A program made the position numbers and the translations under genes. Below are positions 13,001-24,591 of a stretch of DNA of 64,000 nt, one piece after another. Source of the DNA: Porites lobata (lineage: Eukaryota > Cnidaria > Anthozoa > Scleractinia > Poritidae); the NCBI GenBank assembly GCA_942486035.1, contig CALNXK010000094.1, forward strand, positions 346,001 to 410,000, in the 5' to 3' direction. The notes under the pieces were generated by a model. It made no database searches. It was not told the origin of the DNA and saw only the letters and a list, made by a program, of their open reading frames with translations. The stretch's first letter is position 1, and each line of letters starts with the position of its first letter.

Positions 13001-16000
13001 TATTCCACCAGAAAGGGCAGCAAGCTGGATTAAACACTGTCCACAGTGATGGCTTAAGTCCTCGTTAGCTTGCAAATTCACCTGAAGCTATAAAACACCA
13101 CAATTACAGTGGAACATCAATATAACAAAGTCCCAAGAAACTTGCAAAATTTGTTCGCTACAACAACGTTTTGCTATATCAAGGTTCTTTTACATATATT
13201 TCACTATTACAGGGGTAAAGAAAATAACTATTATTTTATTGTTTGTTAAACCGAGGATTTCATTATAATTATAGAGGTTTGTTATTTCGAGGTTCCACTT
13301 AGTGGATAAAGCAAGTTTATCTGAGACAACTTTTTATCAATAAATTTTGTGATAAAAAATTAATTTTTGTGATGCAAGACAAGTTACAGATAAAATAGGC
13401 TCAATTTCTGCCACTCTCTCAGTGTTCGGGGGAGGAGCTACAGCTCATTTCCCAAACAGCAGCTAGTAATCAAGCCTACAGATAAAAGGGACCTCAAGTA
13501 ATGAACAAAAGCTATGTAAAAAGGTCAAAAAGGTTAACAGTTTGTTTACAGCCGAAGTGCACTTGGCTTATCCAGCTATTTTACAGGCACTCCACTCAAA
13601 ATATAATTATTAGAAACAAAATCAAAGTGGAACATAACAGGATTAAAAGCCCCAACTTGTGGAAGGCCACTAGTTGGCTATTACAAGCATGGGCAAGGAG
13701 ATGAACTCAGGAAAAAGAAGAACAGTAAGACAGTAAGTGGCCAGAGCTGGACTCAAACCCAGGACCACTTTGATCTTATGTTGTTCTTTTTGGTACATTT
13801 TATTGCTGTCCTCTGCAGAACTGCAAGTACAAAATGAAAAATCCTAATGCAATATCTTTGAGGGCTAGGAATTCAGGACAACAAGTTTTCACTTTTCTCT
13901 ATGATGAACATGTGCGAAAGCAAAATTTTTTAAGGCAATTTTAAATTTCTTTTTTAATTTGCAAGAACTCTAAGTCCTTTCTTTTCGGTTATGTGATCAG
14001 CTTCTTACCTTAAAAAACATGCCTACTAATGCGGGATCAAAAAGCAGCACTCTCCAAGCTGATCCAGGTTTGAATTGAGTGACCGATGTCTCTGATGACA
14101 GGAATCTTTTTTGACCATGAAAATGTGTGTTTGTCAAGAAAAAATCTACTTCTTACAGATGATGCCACATACTGTAGTCACTCCGGAAGGCAACAGTTGC
14201 ATGAAGAACTGTGATGTTGTTATGATTTATATACAGGTAGAGATAAAATACATTAGATTGCATTGGTAAACCTTAGAAATGTTGAAGTGCCAGCACTCCA
14301 GACCCAGGGTGCAAAGGAAGTCAGTTTTACAGCTTGCCATTTGGACAAGCTATAGCTAGCATTCAATAGTCCAAGAGTTATTTTAACTACACCAAAGAAA
14401 ATTTTTTGATGAGCAGGATATCGATTACAGAATCTTAAAAAACTACACTTGCCTTTCGGGCAAGTTATAGACCAGAATTTGCTAGCCCGATAGCAAGATC
14501 CACCAGCCCTGGGATATCGGGCACAACTTTCTTTGAATGCTGCAGACCACATTTCTTTAATTTATTAAAGTTTTGATGACAAACAAGCTTTTGTCATCAG
14601 CCTAAAAAGGCACATTTTTTCTGTGCAAATATACTGGGGATCGAACTTACATTTTTATTAAATAAAGTTTAGCACCTCAAATGCTTAATTGACAGCAATG
14701 AGGCACCAACTTCTGAAGCCATGTTACAGTTGGTGATTTAAACAGTTACAGATTTGAAGTGATTTACGAAGAAAAAAGGTGTGTATGAAAGGATATGATG
14801 ACGAGAGAAATCCCAGTTCAGAATCTGCTCAGCCAAACACAACAAACGCTCCAAAACAGAAATGTCCTCCCTGGATAACAAATTCAATTCTGTATGCAAA
14901 AACTGCTGCAGACCATGTACCACCAGCACAAAAATCTGCTTCAGAGCCTGCACCTAAAATCAATGGGAAAAAATCCTGATCTTAATCTGTAAGTATAAAA
15001 CAATACAATCATTCATTTTTTCAAGACTATTGCACAGTTAACAGAAAATCTATGTGATTATGGAAAAAAGAAATAAACAAATTTATTACACCATGCAATT
15101 TTATAAACCTGTCTGAGTCAATATTTTTTTTAGGTGTCCTTTACCTCAAATGCTTTCTTGCAGCGAAGATGAAAGTCCCAGCTCAAACCAATGTCACTGC
15201 TTTGGTTCAGGAATGAAAACTCGCTCAGTAATGCCTTCAAGATAAGGCAACCTAAAATTTTCTGCAAAAGAATAATAATTATAACAAGTTGTTTCAGTAG
15301 CAGTTACATAGAGAAAATATTACAGAAACAGGAGGCAGGGGGCAGGGAGCATCCCCCCCCAGCCCCACCTCCTAATCTGCCCGTGTATAAAGGACTAACT
15401 TGAGGGTTCAGTTAGCCTGTGAGTAAGTTCTACTTCTTCTCAAAGAGAATAATGAGAGGTCATGAGGGTCAGGCACATGTGATCCTCCTTCCTCCAACCT
15501 AAACTTTCGCTTTGTTTGCATTTACCCTACACACATTATTATATTTAATAATTAAACCCTTCTCCCACCCTTCTCTTAACCTAAGCTTTCACAGCATGCT
15601 GCCACGTGACCTTCATTATTTTGTACAGCTCTAGCGAATTCCAGCTACAGAGCTTGCTCGACTCGAGGGTAGGCTTGAAATAAAAAAAATTGGCTAAGTG
15701 CACCGTGTCGGTGATCACAGCCATAACAAAAAAGATTATATTTTGTAATCACGCAATCGTGCATACAAAGCTGACAAACATGCATCAATACTGAATACCA
15801 TTGATGATGCATAGATCGTGCCTTCATTGTGCTTTTTTTTTAGCCTTAACTGTCCTTTTATTTTAATTTTATAAGTTTCAATGCTTTCTTTTCAAATTTT
15901 CTGCTACAAAGCAAATGTTATTAAGAGACAATAGTGAGAGCACCATGGGTGTTTGAATAATACAGGTTTCACGGAATGTATTTTGCTGGAACTTCAAAGT

Positions 16001-19000
16001 TAGACATTACTACATTTTTCACGTCTCCAAAATGACAAAAAATGGTTGTTATCGGGGTTCTCTAGAAAATGTGAAATAAAAGGAGAAAAATTAATTACAT
16101 GTAGGTGGCAACTGATTAGATTGAAAAGGACGTCTTTCACGGCACAACTACCCGCTTTCATTGGGGGAATCCAGGGCCCTCCATGGAAAAATGTTTCTTT
16201 TGTGGTTAATAAAAAGAGCATATCAGTGCATTTTGAGAACCCAGGGAAAGAAATGGGGCCATGAGGATTGCGCCAAACAAACAAAAGTGTTGGCAACCAA
16301 AATAAAATAGAACATAATGAACAAATTGATCTAGGTTGAAAACAGATTGACCTACATGTAAGAAACAAACTTTAATTAACCTACAACATGTCCCTTAGAT
16401 ATCAATTTCATATATCCACATTTTGCACTTTAAGGAAAAGGCGACATTCACATCAGTATTCTACACATCTTCATGCCATTTGTAGCCATTTCAGCTAGTC
16501 TTGTTGCTGTTTCAAGGCCAATTTGCTTTTCAGAATTTTTCCCCAACAGAGCTTCAGTATTCACCACCTAAGTGTCAACTAGAAGGCAATTTAAGCCAGT
16601 CACTAGAGCTTTTAAAGCCCTTTTGTTATGCTTTAGTAACTTATGGTACTCACCATCTCTCTGTTGTTGCTTGAGATAAGCTGGGTAACATCTCTAAGTA
16701 ATGATTCTTGCGTTGCAAGGGAATTCTCTAAAATGCCTCTTTTGCAAATTATTGCCACAACATGCAGAACTTGCTCTTTCACATATTTTTGAATGCTAAG
16801 GAGGGAGACCAAAACAAATTTCACAAGTACTCATACTATAGATGTAAAATTAATTTTCCACTATTTTATTGCATACATGTATGTCACACAGAATTTACTT
16901 GTTGTTATGTATGACAAAGAAATCTCTAGTTTTTGTAGCGTAATACTTCCATTATACATATATAGTCAAGCCAAGATTGTCAGACTTTTTCCTCTGGTCC
17001 AAATTACATATATTTTCAAGTCCTCATAAAGTTCTGAAGATATGTTTTCATTCTATTTGAGGTTTGCTAGATGCCTTTTTAGTTTTGTTTATCTCACAAA
17101 GGGCAACACTAGCGGTAAATGTTTAAACTGGTCTCCCAACTACCACCGAAAATAAACAGATGAATATATTTTAGCCCATGTTGCTGGAATTGTTGATGGA
17201 AGTTTATGAGGAAGATTTCACGAAGATTCACCAAACAACTTTTTCCAAGTCAGAGATGTCAGATATTTATCCTTAAAAAAACAGAAATTTACAGAAATCA
17301 CTCTTATAACAAAAATTAGTCATGGTGGTGTATATTGACCTCTTTCAGTTTACGTAAATAAGACACCCAAATTTAAGCCTGCCATACCAAACTGGTTCTA
17401 GAGCTAATGTTGGTGCAAGATAGAAGTTAACAGTACACATGAGATTCATGTCAGTATAGGACACAAGAGTCAACTGGGAAACTTCTGCCTTAAAGCATTT
17501 TACGAAAGCTGACTAACAAGAGAGTATTCTACTTACTCTTGCTTATGTGTAACAAATGTTAGCAGAAATGATCTGAGGGATTCAATGTCTGACTTGTCAA
17601 GTATGTTCCACTCACGGAGGATGGCTTCTTTAATTGTGGAAGCAGCTTGAAACAGCACATAGTCATTCCTACTTTGTTCTATATATAAAGAAAACAGTTA
17701 AACGTTTAATGCTTCCATGATCACTTTGTTGGGCATTGTGGCACATTTTGCAGGCTAAAATGGAGAATTTGGCTGGCTAAAATATAAGACAGTCCACTGA
17801 AATACACAAATGAAACGAGGGGATCAAATAGTCATACAATATAAAAAGCCAGTCAAAATCGAGAATGATGTTCGTGACAACGTTTTCTTGCATCGCTTGT
17901 CAAAGAAATCACGCCACCATTTTCAAAGCTCAAATCATGACTGAAAACATAATCAAAACATAACAACAAACATTTGTAAATTTTTAAATTTTTTTAGCTA
18001 GAGGAAGAAGATCTATAAAAGTTAGAGAAGCTTCTGATGTAAATAATGCCGGCAGTACCTCCATAGTTGGTGACAAAGTGCATGTAAGTTTTGGGGCCTC
18101 AAGTAAAATGCAATCGGTTCAACCAATTATACCAAACTGTTACTTTAACATTTGTACACACATGTACACTTAATTTTAAGACTTACAAACAGGCTTTCAC
18201 GTCTATTATAATTCTTAAAACTCAAATGGCACAATATTTTAATATTTTAACTAGCCAGTTTTGGGCAAAAATAAAACCCTTTCAACATGTTAATGCTCGC
18301 ATGATTTGACTCAGACTGTCTTGCTGTCATTTTTTGAAGTCTTTAACCCTTGCCTAGCAGCTTGGGCTAAATTGAGTCTGAGTCGGGCCCAAAACATATT
18401 TACACCTGCGACCAAAATTATACTGTATTGTTTTATTTTCAGGGAGGAGAACTGGCCCATCAGAGTTGTGCTCTAGCAGAGCCTGGTGGCCATTGATGTC
18501 TTACTTTTGCTCTTGGGCTACTAGGAATTCTAATTTTTTTCGTAGAAATCCTATGCTAGGTACCCAGGATTTCACAGGCTCAAAAAAATAGGCTCCCCTC
18601 AATTTTTCTTAAAGAAAAACCATTGCTTATTCCCTAAACAATGGCTGGTCATTGAATGTTCAGTGGTGTCTCCTATCAAAGCAAACTATAATAAAATTTG
18701 ACCTACGCTGTCAAGTAATCAACAGACAAGCAAACAGAAGATCCATCATTTTAATTAAAGAGAGCAGAAGAAACCCTCCTCTCTTCTCTTCGTTTCTTCT
18801 GCTTCGTCATACTGAGGTAAAATTCAAAATATCAATCGAAGGGCCAATTTACCTCTTACATTAATATTTTATAGGGTTTTGCAACAACTGGACTTTTTAA
18901 TACACGTATTTTGGAAACAAAAAATGGGATTCGGGAAAGCGATGGATGAGGGATTGTCATGAAAAAGATGCAGGAATGTGGGATCAGGACTCCCCTTCCA

Positions 19001-19521
19001 GACCTTAATGAAAGATCATGAAATCGAAAATATTGTTAAAATCGATAAAATTGATAGTGCTGACAACGACAAAAGTTGTTGCTATCAATTCCTATCGATT
19101 GACTGATACAATCGATATCAATCAAAAAGTGATTATCGACAATTATCGATTTATCGATTGGTTTTCCAACCTCGGTTTTTAACGATTGCACCAGTCGGGA
19201 TAATTAACGATTAGCATTCCTATAAAGGACTCACTGACACACAACAGCACACCGTGACTCAATCAGTGGTTTAAGTATTCATTCATTGCTCCATATTACC
19301 TAAGATCTGTCTGCAAGCTGCATAAGGTGACTTAGATCTTCTAAAATTCAGGAACACTTGTTCGGCGGACTGGCGCTGTTCTTGCGTCACCAAAGATGGC
19401 GGCGCCTAAAGAAAAACACATGTGAACGTCTTCAAATGGGCATTGCGTCATAGAGACGAAAATTTTTAGATCTTACCATCACTACTGCGGCCGAGTGTTC
19501 CAATTCCTGGATAGAAGTCAT
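1071..19521 (-). CDS. XPO4: Exportin-4, complete gene, 21 coding exons
   Basis: Importin-beta-superfamily, RanGTP-dependent nuclear export receptor. The family exports hypusinated eIF5A and SMAD3 and can import SOX-type factors. Exons in transcript order: 19477-19521, 19300-19405, 17537-17678, 16654-16795, 15145-15261, 14768-14953, 14009-14089, 12930-13087, 12600-12774, 11626-12010, 10220-10426, 9267-9648, 8628-8802, 7292-7585, 5898-5964, 5395-5505, 5163-5251, 3798-3928, 2552-2675, 1597-1689, 1071-1268. All junctions read as GT-AG and phases join without a stop, giving 3408 nt (1135 aa; human about 1151). Diagnostic blocks: APPSLVTQEQRQSAEQVF near residue 16, CYIQCHLAAPNG in exon 10, LLSPQVGRTIVWCLRHW in exon 12, and the C-terminal GFLCVK-stop. 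The product should be an all-helical HEAT-repeat solenoid. The start is the ATG at 19519-19521 in a 45-bp first exon, matching the human N-terminus less about ten residues. The acceptor of exon 7 (14089 versus 14091) was chosen by phase. Introns carry only repeats. Confidence 0.97.
2012..2155. repeat. Foldback element in XPO4 intron
   Basis: The arm GGCTGGAGGT...CAAACCTTCCTGT (2012-2050) returns inverted at 2119-2155 (ACAGGAAGGTTTG...CCTCCAGCC), with a spacer of about 68 bp. It is non-coding and lies in the last but two intron of XPO4. Confidence 0.6.
4117..4415. repeat. Foldback element in XPO4 intron
   Basis: The left end, with GGAATGACTTTCATTCC at 4133-4149, is mirrored by CCAGAATGAAAGTCATTC near 4381-4398. 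Both ends carry a GTGTTTATATGA / CACGTGAATAG type border. The roughly 300-bp non-coding element looks like a MITE. Confidence 0.6.
4530..4838. repeat. TACCGTAAAATTCCG foldback element with internal minisatellite
   Basis: The termini TACCGTAAAATTCCGGAAAT (4530) and TTCGGAATTTTATGGTA (to 4838) are inverted copies. The interior repeats a unit like CCCCTCCAAATATAAG many times. It is a non-autonomous DNA-element candidate. Its TACCGT ends recall the elements at 24991 and 36904. Confidence 0.7.
6680..6970 (-). mobile_element. tRNA-derived SINE
   Basis: Read on the minus strand, the 5' head at about 6965-6900 has a polymerase III box A (TAGCTCAGTTGGGAGAG) and a perfect box B (GGGTTCGAACCC). A unique body of about 220 bp, unrelated to tRNA, follows and runs to about 6680. 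This composite is the normal layout of a tRNA-derived SINE and not of a functional tRNA gene. It sits in the XPO4 intron between exons 14 and 15, same strand as the gene. Confidence 0.75.
7644..8068. repeat. Array of GGAGTTATTTTAACTCC palindromes within a TIR element
   Basis: The element starts ACCCAGTAATTTTAAGG and ends inverted as CCTTGAAAATTACTGTGT. The interior consists of a dozen or so diverged copies of the short palindrome GGAGTTATTTTAACTCC and its half-sites. It is non-coding and lies in the XPO4 intron just upstream (transcript sense) of exon 14. Confidence 0.7.
8338..8518. repeat. AT-rich MITE with about 50-bp inverted ends
   Basis: GGGTAGTAATAT...GATATTTGGCATAAA (8338-8391) is mirrored by TTTATGCCAAATATC...ATTACCTATA (8471-8518). 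It is a foldback with a loop of about 80 bp inside an XPO4 intron. Confidence 0.7.
11360..11594. repeat. Copy 1 of a CTGTTCACAGACC / GTCTGTGTACAGG element
   Basis: It begins GATAGTCTGTTCACAGACC, contains TCTTCAAAGTCCGTCGAGCG, and ends TCTGTGTACAGGGTAGC, which is inverted relative to the start. A shorter second copy lies at 35895-35986 in the CNT gene. This copy is interrupted by extra G-rich and CGCTCTC sequence. It is a non-autonomous element. Confidence 0.7.
12186..12298. repeat. Small hairpin element
   Basis: AACCAACTACAGAAGTGCAACTT (12214-12236) and its near-exact inverse (12247-12269) are separated by about 10 bp. Flanking AT-rich arms extend the hairpin. It lies in the XPO4 intron between exons 9 and 10. 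Confidence 0.7.
13106..13310. repeat. pogo/Tigger-like terminal-repeat fragment
   Basis: The start TACAGTGGAACATCAATATAAC is mirrored by GTTATTTCGAGGTTCCACT at about 13290-13310. A CAGTnnAACC...TAACAAAG type end is typical of pogo/Tigger (Tc1/mariner) non-autonomous elements. Family assignment is by resemblance only. Confidence 0.5.
14272..14555. repeat. Dispersed repeat family 'GCTTGCCATTTGG', copy 1
   Basis: It contains GGGTGCAAAGGAAGTCAGTT, GCTTGCCATTTGGACAAGCT and, further on, a CCACCAGCCCTGGGATATCG block. The same ordered blocks recur at 22245-22960 and 23165-23365. It is non-coding and lies in an XPO4 intron. Confidence 0.6.
19016..19166. repeat. ATCGAT-rich simple repeat
   Basis: About 150 bp dominated by variants of ATCGATA, TATCGATT and AATCGAT. 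It is a degenerate short-period array in XPO4 intron 2 with no coding potential. Confidence 0.55.
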
Positions 19522-19848
19522 CGTTGACGGAGCGCCAAGCGGGTTTTTGCGAGTCAACTACATTTTACGTTTTCTCTTTTGTGCACTCAACAAAATATGG
19601 CAGGCGATTTTTTCCGGCTGAGGAGTCAGGGGAGGAATGGAACTTGCATTCCATAACACTAGATTTCAGGTCTCTCCGAGCCTTTAACTCGCGCGTACGA
19701 TAACGCGTACGAGCGCTTACAGATCTTTGGGGAGGTTTTTAAAATTCCCTTTTAGAACAGGATGGGTAAATCTTCTCAATATTCTATTATTGTATATTGG
19801 ATGTATTTCCATTGTAGCAGCAACTACATTATTGCATATCAGAGCCTA

Positions 19849-20084
19849 AAGGTGCGGAAAACCGGGCAACAAAAAACGTACAACTTGCTTTGCAACAGAG
19901 TTGAATAGCGGCCAATAGCGGTGTTGCGCGTTTTATCACCCACGTCCAAACCTGTTATCAACCTCATTTATTGCAAGACAGGTTTGATGTGGGTGGTAAA
20001 ACGCGCAACATCGCTATTCGACTAGTTTTGCAGCAATGTTCCAAAGCAAGTTGCACGTTATTGTTGCTCGTTTTTCCGTACCTT
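19849..20084. repeat. 236-bp foldback element upstream of XPO4
   Basis: AAGGTGCGGAAAACCGGGC at the left is inverted at the right as GCTCGTTTTTCCGTACCTT. The central halves carry GTTGCGCGTTTTATCACCCA and its inverse around 19922-20010. It lies 328 bp beyond the XPO4 start codon, so it could border or be part of the promoter region. Confidence 0.75.
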
Positions 20085-21606
20085 GACATGCTGATATCAC
20101 CGCTAATCAGTAGCAACTCGCTGATTTTTGGCAAGGTCTTGCTCTCTCTACTGAGCCAACCCCGTCCCCACCTCCCATTTTTTTTAGGGAAAAGCCCTGA
20201 GGACGAGGTCGCTCAGTCGCTCTCTAGCCTGGGAGCAAGCTCTCCCAAGGCCAATTCACACTAGTGTGAACTCCTTTCTGAGAGATTCTGAATTACGTTT
20301 CAATAGAAGCACTCATCTGAGATATTTACACGTCCAAATCTCTTGAGGTAAGCTAGGTGTAATCTGTGTAATTAAAAACATTTATAATTTGCAGGAGTTC
20401 GTGTTCTATAAGCGCCATATTTTCCTTCTTTCTTTTTTTTTGGTCCATAACGTCTCTTTGATTGGCGCGTGGCGTGGGTTTGTCCCGGAGGTGGGGGGAG
20501 ACTTGAGGAATTTTGGGGTGGGGATGTACCGCTGGAACCCTTAGCCTATACCAGACCAATTTCCAATTTTTTCTTACCTACCATTTATCTTTTTATTACT
20601 CATTTATTTGGCTTCCTGTAAGCTTCAGTGTTTGGTTTTAATTAAATTATTCTTTTGTTAATTCATTTATTTATTTAACAACCAGCGATCAGGTGTCCTT
20701 TTTCCCTTTTGTTTGAGAAACGAAAAAAAAAACGCTTGATTGCAGGTTACTTATTTAATTATCGCGTTATTTTCTTTTTTGAATTTCAACAATATGTGAT
20801 ATTTATTTTTAATGTCTTGCAGTGATGGGTATCGCCCCTGTAGAACTTAAAATTTATGCACATGTAGATGTAGGTTATTTGCTAAACACCACACTTTTTA
20901 AAGTTAAAACTTCCTAGTAGTTCCTGGTGCCGGCTTTTCAGTAGCAGGTCTAGATCGTGCTAGCCTGCCAACCGCAGACGTATTTGCGGTCGTCGCTTCT
21001 CTCCCTCTGAAAACCCGGATGCTCTCGCAGGCCAAGATCGCCCATAATTCTCAAGGTTTTTTGTTTACTGTTGTCAGTGATATCTATTTTACTAAAAACT
21101 GCATTTTGACAAACTTCAATTCATAGTCAATCATTGGTGAAAATTTCATAGCGATCAGACAAGGATAAAATCACTTTAAAGGCGATTGAAAAGTATCGGT
21201 GTGGCCACCGAAAAACTGTAAAAAAAATACCTAAAAAGGCATTGAAAGGTAAATAGAACAGACACAGCTAATGGCTCATCTAACTGAGGCGTAAAATTAA
21301 TGATACACCACTGCCTTGTTAATGCTTTTTTTTATTTCATCAGGATGACAATCCCAGAAAAACACCTCTTCTAAGAAAACCAAACCCAAGTTCTAATTTA
21401 CAGCAAAAGATAAAATTTTCAAGTGGATCAAATGGTTCATTTCTTGATGCTAAAAACAGGATAAGATGCTAATCTGTAAAAGTAGTGAAAAGCATTTTCA
21501 GTTCCATGCCTCAAGAAGTCCTACATCAAACTTAGGCAACTCATCTGTAATCTGCAAAGACCACAAGTTTAAATGTAACCCAATTACTATGCAGGCTAAG
21601 AACAAA

Positions 21607-21665
21607 GTAGCCTGGGATCAGGCTCCACAGTGAGGGAAAACATGTGGAATTTGATCCCAGGCTAC
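21607..21665. repeat. 59-bp hairpin
   Basis: GTAGCCTGGGATCA at the left is inverted as TTTGATCCCAGGCTAC at the right. It is a miniature foldback between genes. Confidence 0.65.
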
Positions 21666-22141
21666 GAGTATGAGCAAAGCCAGTGCTGTATTTTTCATTA
21701 CTGACAGACAAGGGGTGCTTACTCATACTATTTACATAAACCACCTGAGTGGAAATCTTGTGCTTAAACATAAAACTATAAAATTTGAAGTTGCGGGAGA
21801 AAGATCTGATCAAATCAACTAAAAGGAGTAGAAAAATATTTTCACCACCTCCAATGAAAGACAAATTTCCAGAAGCTTCACAAACAGAATGGCAGTTTTT
21901 CCAAGTAAATAGTAAGCATCCTGGATCACTTGATAAACATTTTATTCAATATGATTATACTTTTACAATAAAATTCAGAGGTGCCACCGCATCTCTTTTC
22001 TACTTCAATGGAATAATGGACGCTGAAGGTTCAGAGTAACAACACACATAAACAACAACAAGAACCTATTGAAGCTAGCATGAGGTTAAAAGATAATATT
22101 GAAAGATTACTGGTTAGGTACCAGTACGGATGATTTACTTT

Positions 22142-22244
22142 TAAAAAGTGACTTTCTTTGCACACTAAGCTGAGTACAAAGCAGAAGCCTTTTTTTTCCT
22201 TTTGCTTTCACACTCAGCTCAGTGTGCAAATAAAGTCACTTTTA
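22142..22244. repeat. Hairpin of about 100 bp
   Basis: AAAAAGTGACTTTCTTTGCA and ACACTAAGCTGAGT are mirrored by ACTCAGCTCAGTGTGCA and AATAAAGTCACTTTT. It directly abuts copy 2 of the 'GCTTGCCATTTGG' family, so it may be part of that element. Confidence 0.65.
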
Positions 22245-22960
22245 AAGCTTGCCATTTGGGCAAGCTGTGGCCAGAATGTACAATCCTCTGCCTTTAATAT
22301 TTTTTATAGACAAAGTTCCCCACTCTCAATTCAAGTGAATTCATTTTCTAGTATTGGAACAATTATAAGGAATGAAATGCTTGTAACTTTAAGAAATCTT
22401 TCAAAAAATGCCTTTAAGAGGAAAATAAAACTAACACATTTTTGAGATCCTAGCTTCAGAAGACTATTATATTGATCTCCAAGAAATCATTCAAAAAGTT
22501 AAGTTGAATTTATTTTCTTCTTAGTAACTGCTGATTGTAATTATTAATATTGTTTAGGGTATCAGTAGTGTCTAGTCATAACTGTGTTGTCAGTAGCCTC
22601 TGGTCGTTATCGCCAATTTATTTTCTTTAGGTCTCTTGTCACTTTAGTTGTATTTATTTCCTGATAACATGACCCGTCCTGAGTAGCGTAGCTACCCGCG
22701 GGCATGTTACAATATTATTGTACTTCTATCTTAAAATACAGATAAAAAATGTATGCAATATAATATGTAATGTGCCCAACAGCCATTTTAACTGGCTCAA
22801 AAAAAAAATTATTGAGCAGGATTGGTTAATCTTTTGTAATTTTAATTACAGTTTAAAATAATATTTCACCAACAGAATTCAGTAGCCCAGTAGCAAAATT
22901 CACTAGCCATGGGTTATCGCAAAAGTGTCCTATAGCATGAAGCTATAGGACACTACTTTC
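22245..22960. repeat. Dispersed repeat family 'GCTTGCCATTTGG', copy 2
   Basis: It opens with GCTTGCCATTTGGGCAAGCT and closes with CACTAGCCATGGGTTATCGC followed by a CTATAGGACACTACTTTC block. The same order of blocks is seen at 14272-14555 and 23165-23365. The middle is longer here and AT-rich. Confidence 0.5.
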
Positions 22961-23164
22961 TTTCGCGAAGACTCTCTAAATTGAATTCCCTTTCAGAATA
23001 AAAAACTCAACCAAGTACCCTGCCTCCTCGGTAAGCTGATATCTGACCCTGCAAGAAGAAAAAACAAAATGCTATTTCAAGTAGCATAAAATGCTCAAAT
23101 TAGCACCCCTTGAGGCTATGTTATTGAATAAGCATCCCCAACCTTCCCAAAGAAAACTGAACAT

Positions 23165-23365
23165 ATGCAGGGTGTAAAGAAAGTCAGTCTTATAGCCTGC
23201 CATTCAGGCAAGCTGTAGTTAGTATGCACATCTCAACTAGCACAAATTTTTTTTTAATGAACAGGATTTATTGAGCCCAATAGCAAAATAGTTTGAGCCC
23301 AACAGCAAAATCCACCAACCCCAGCAGGGCTATCGGACACTACTTTTCCTCCAAGCTGCAAATAG
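23165..23365. repeat. Dispersed repeat family 'GCTTGCCATTTGG', copy 3
   Basis: The blocks GGGTGTAAAGAAAGTCAGTC, CCTGCCATTCAGGCAAGCTG and AAATCCACCAACCCCAGCAG followed by GGCTATCGGACACTACTTTT match copies 1 and 2 in order. The compact ~200-bp length suggests this approximates the unit. Confidence 0.6.
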
Positions 23366-24120
23366 CGTAACAGGTAAAGTAATTTAATGACCGCAATACA
23401 GAACCAATCACTCTCTAAAGACTACTATCTAACCTACTCTTAATGTATAAAATTAAAGGACAGGATTGTAATATTTTTGTTTTATTATCTAGCTCAGTAA
23501 ATGCAGAATTCCCAACACACTAAACACATCTTCTACAACAAGTGCAAAGACTGTGTCAATGTATTGGCCAGCTCACATGGGAAGCTAGTTTCAGGACCCC
23601 TGCACTTTCATCACAGCTTATCTATTACAATATTATGACTGTAATTCAAGACAAAAAAGGAGAACCCCTAATAAGAAACTATTACTCTTACTAAGGCCAG
23701 GTTCAAATGCCGTACTTTTCATGTGCCGAACCTAACTGAATGAGTTCAACTTTGGAGGGACACTGGTGCGACATCTGATTCACACGGTGCACCGTGTGTC
23801 CAGCCTAAGTTAAGTTTGACAAAAGTTCGACAGCCTCTATTGAACTTTTGCCGCATCAAACACTTTTGCTGCACCTAACTAAAACTGCTGTACCAAATTG
23901 ATTCAGATGCCGCTCTTTTGCCGTCCTTAATTCATCAGTTAGGTTTGGCACATGAGTGGAATGGCCTGTGAACCAGGCTTTACATGAACTGGTTATTAGC
24001 TAATTATATAATGCTTCATTAAGCTTATTCTAGTTGATAATTAGGACAGACTCACATGAAATTATATACCCTGTTAAGGAGCGACTCACAAAAAATAATA
24101 TACCCCTCAAAGGACAGAGC

Positions 24121-24520
24121 AGGGGCACCCAACGTCAAATTTCGGAAAATATCTGTTCGGAAGACGATTTGAGATCTAGAATTTTCGGACATTAATTTTG
24201 TTGTAAAATTTCTTGCTTCCTTGGCTCTCCTAGGATTTTTGAACATCTAAAAAATGGTATAATTAACCATTTTTAACAGATTTTTACCCGAAAAAGGTCA
24301 CCTAGAATTTTCGGGAGCCTTTTTTCTGGCTGAAATTTTCGAAAAGGTAAGTTTTGATGCCTATAATTTTCGGATCACTTGACTTTCAGCTAGGAAATCC
24401 GAACAGATGAAAATTTTTTAGGGGATAAAAATATGCCTATATCTACCGTTTAAATACTAAAATACGTTTAAGAATGCTATGTTTAAGTGGTTTTGAACTA
24501 TATTCTCGTTGGGTGCCCCT
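24121..24520. repeat. 400-bp TIR element 'AGGGGCACCCAACG'
   Basis: AGGGGCACCCAACGTC at 24121 is inverted as CGTTGGGTGCCCCT at 24507-24520. The interior is rich in TTTTCGG/CCGAAAAT half-palindromes. It is non-coding and MITE-like. Confidence 0.65.
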
Positions 24521-24591
24521 GAGAGAGGTCAAAAACCATACCCTATTCCCGTCTAGACCATATAAGGGAGTACCCACAGGCCCGCAGGCCC

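Noticed and set aside
13725..13775. Box B-like GGGTTTGAGTCC on the minus strand
   Set aside because: No box A at the right distance and no stem pairing; too little to call a SINE or tRNA.
21785..22039. 84-codon plus-strand ORF in the intergenic region
   Set aside because: No motif, no splice partners and no recognised relative; AT-rich chance ORF.
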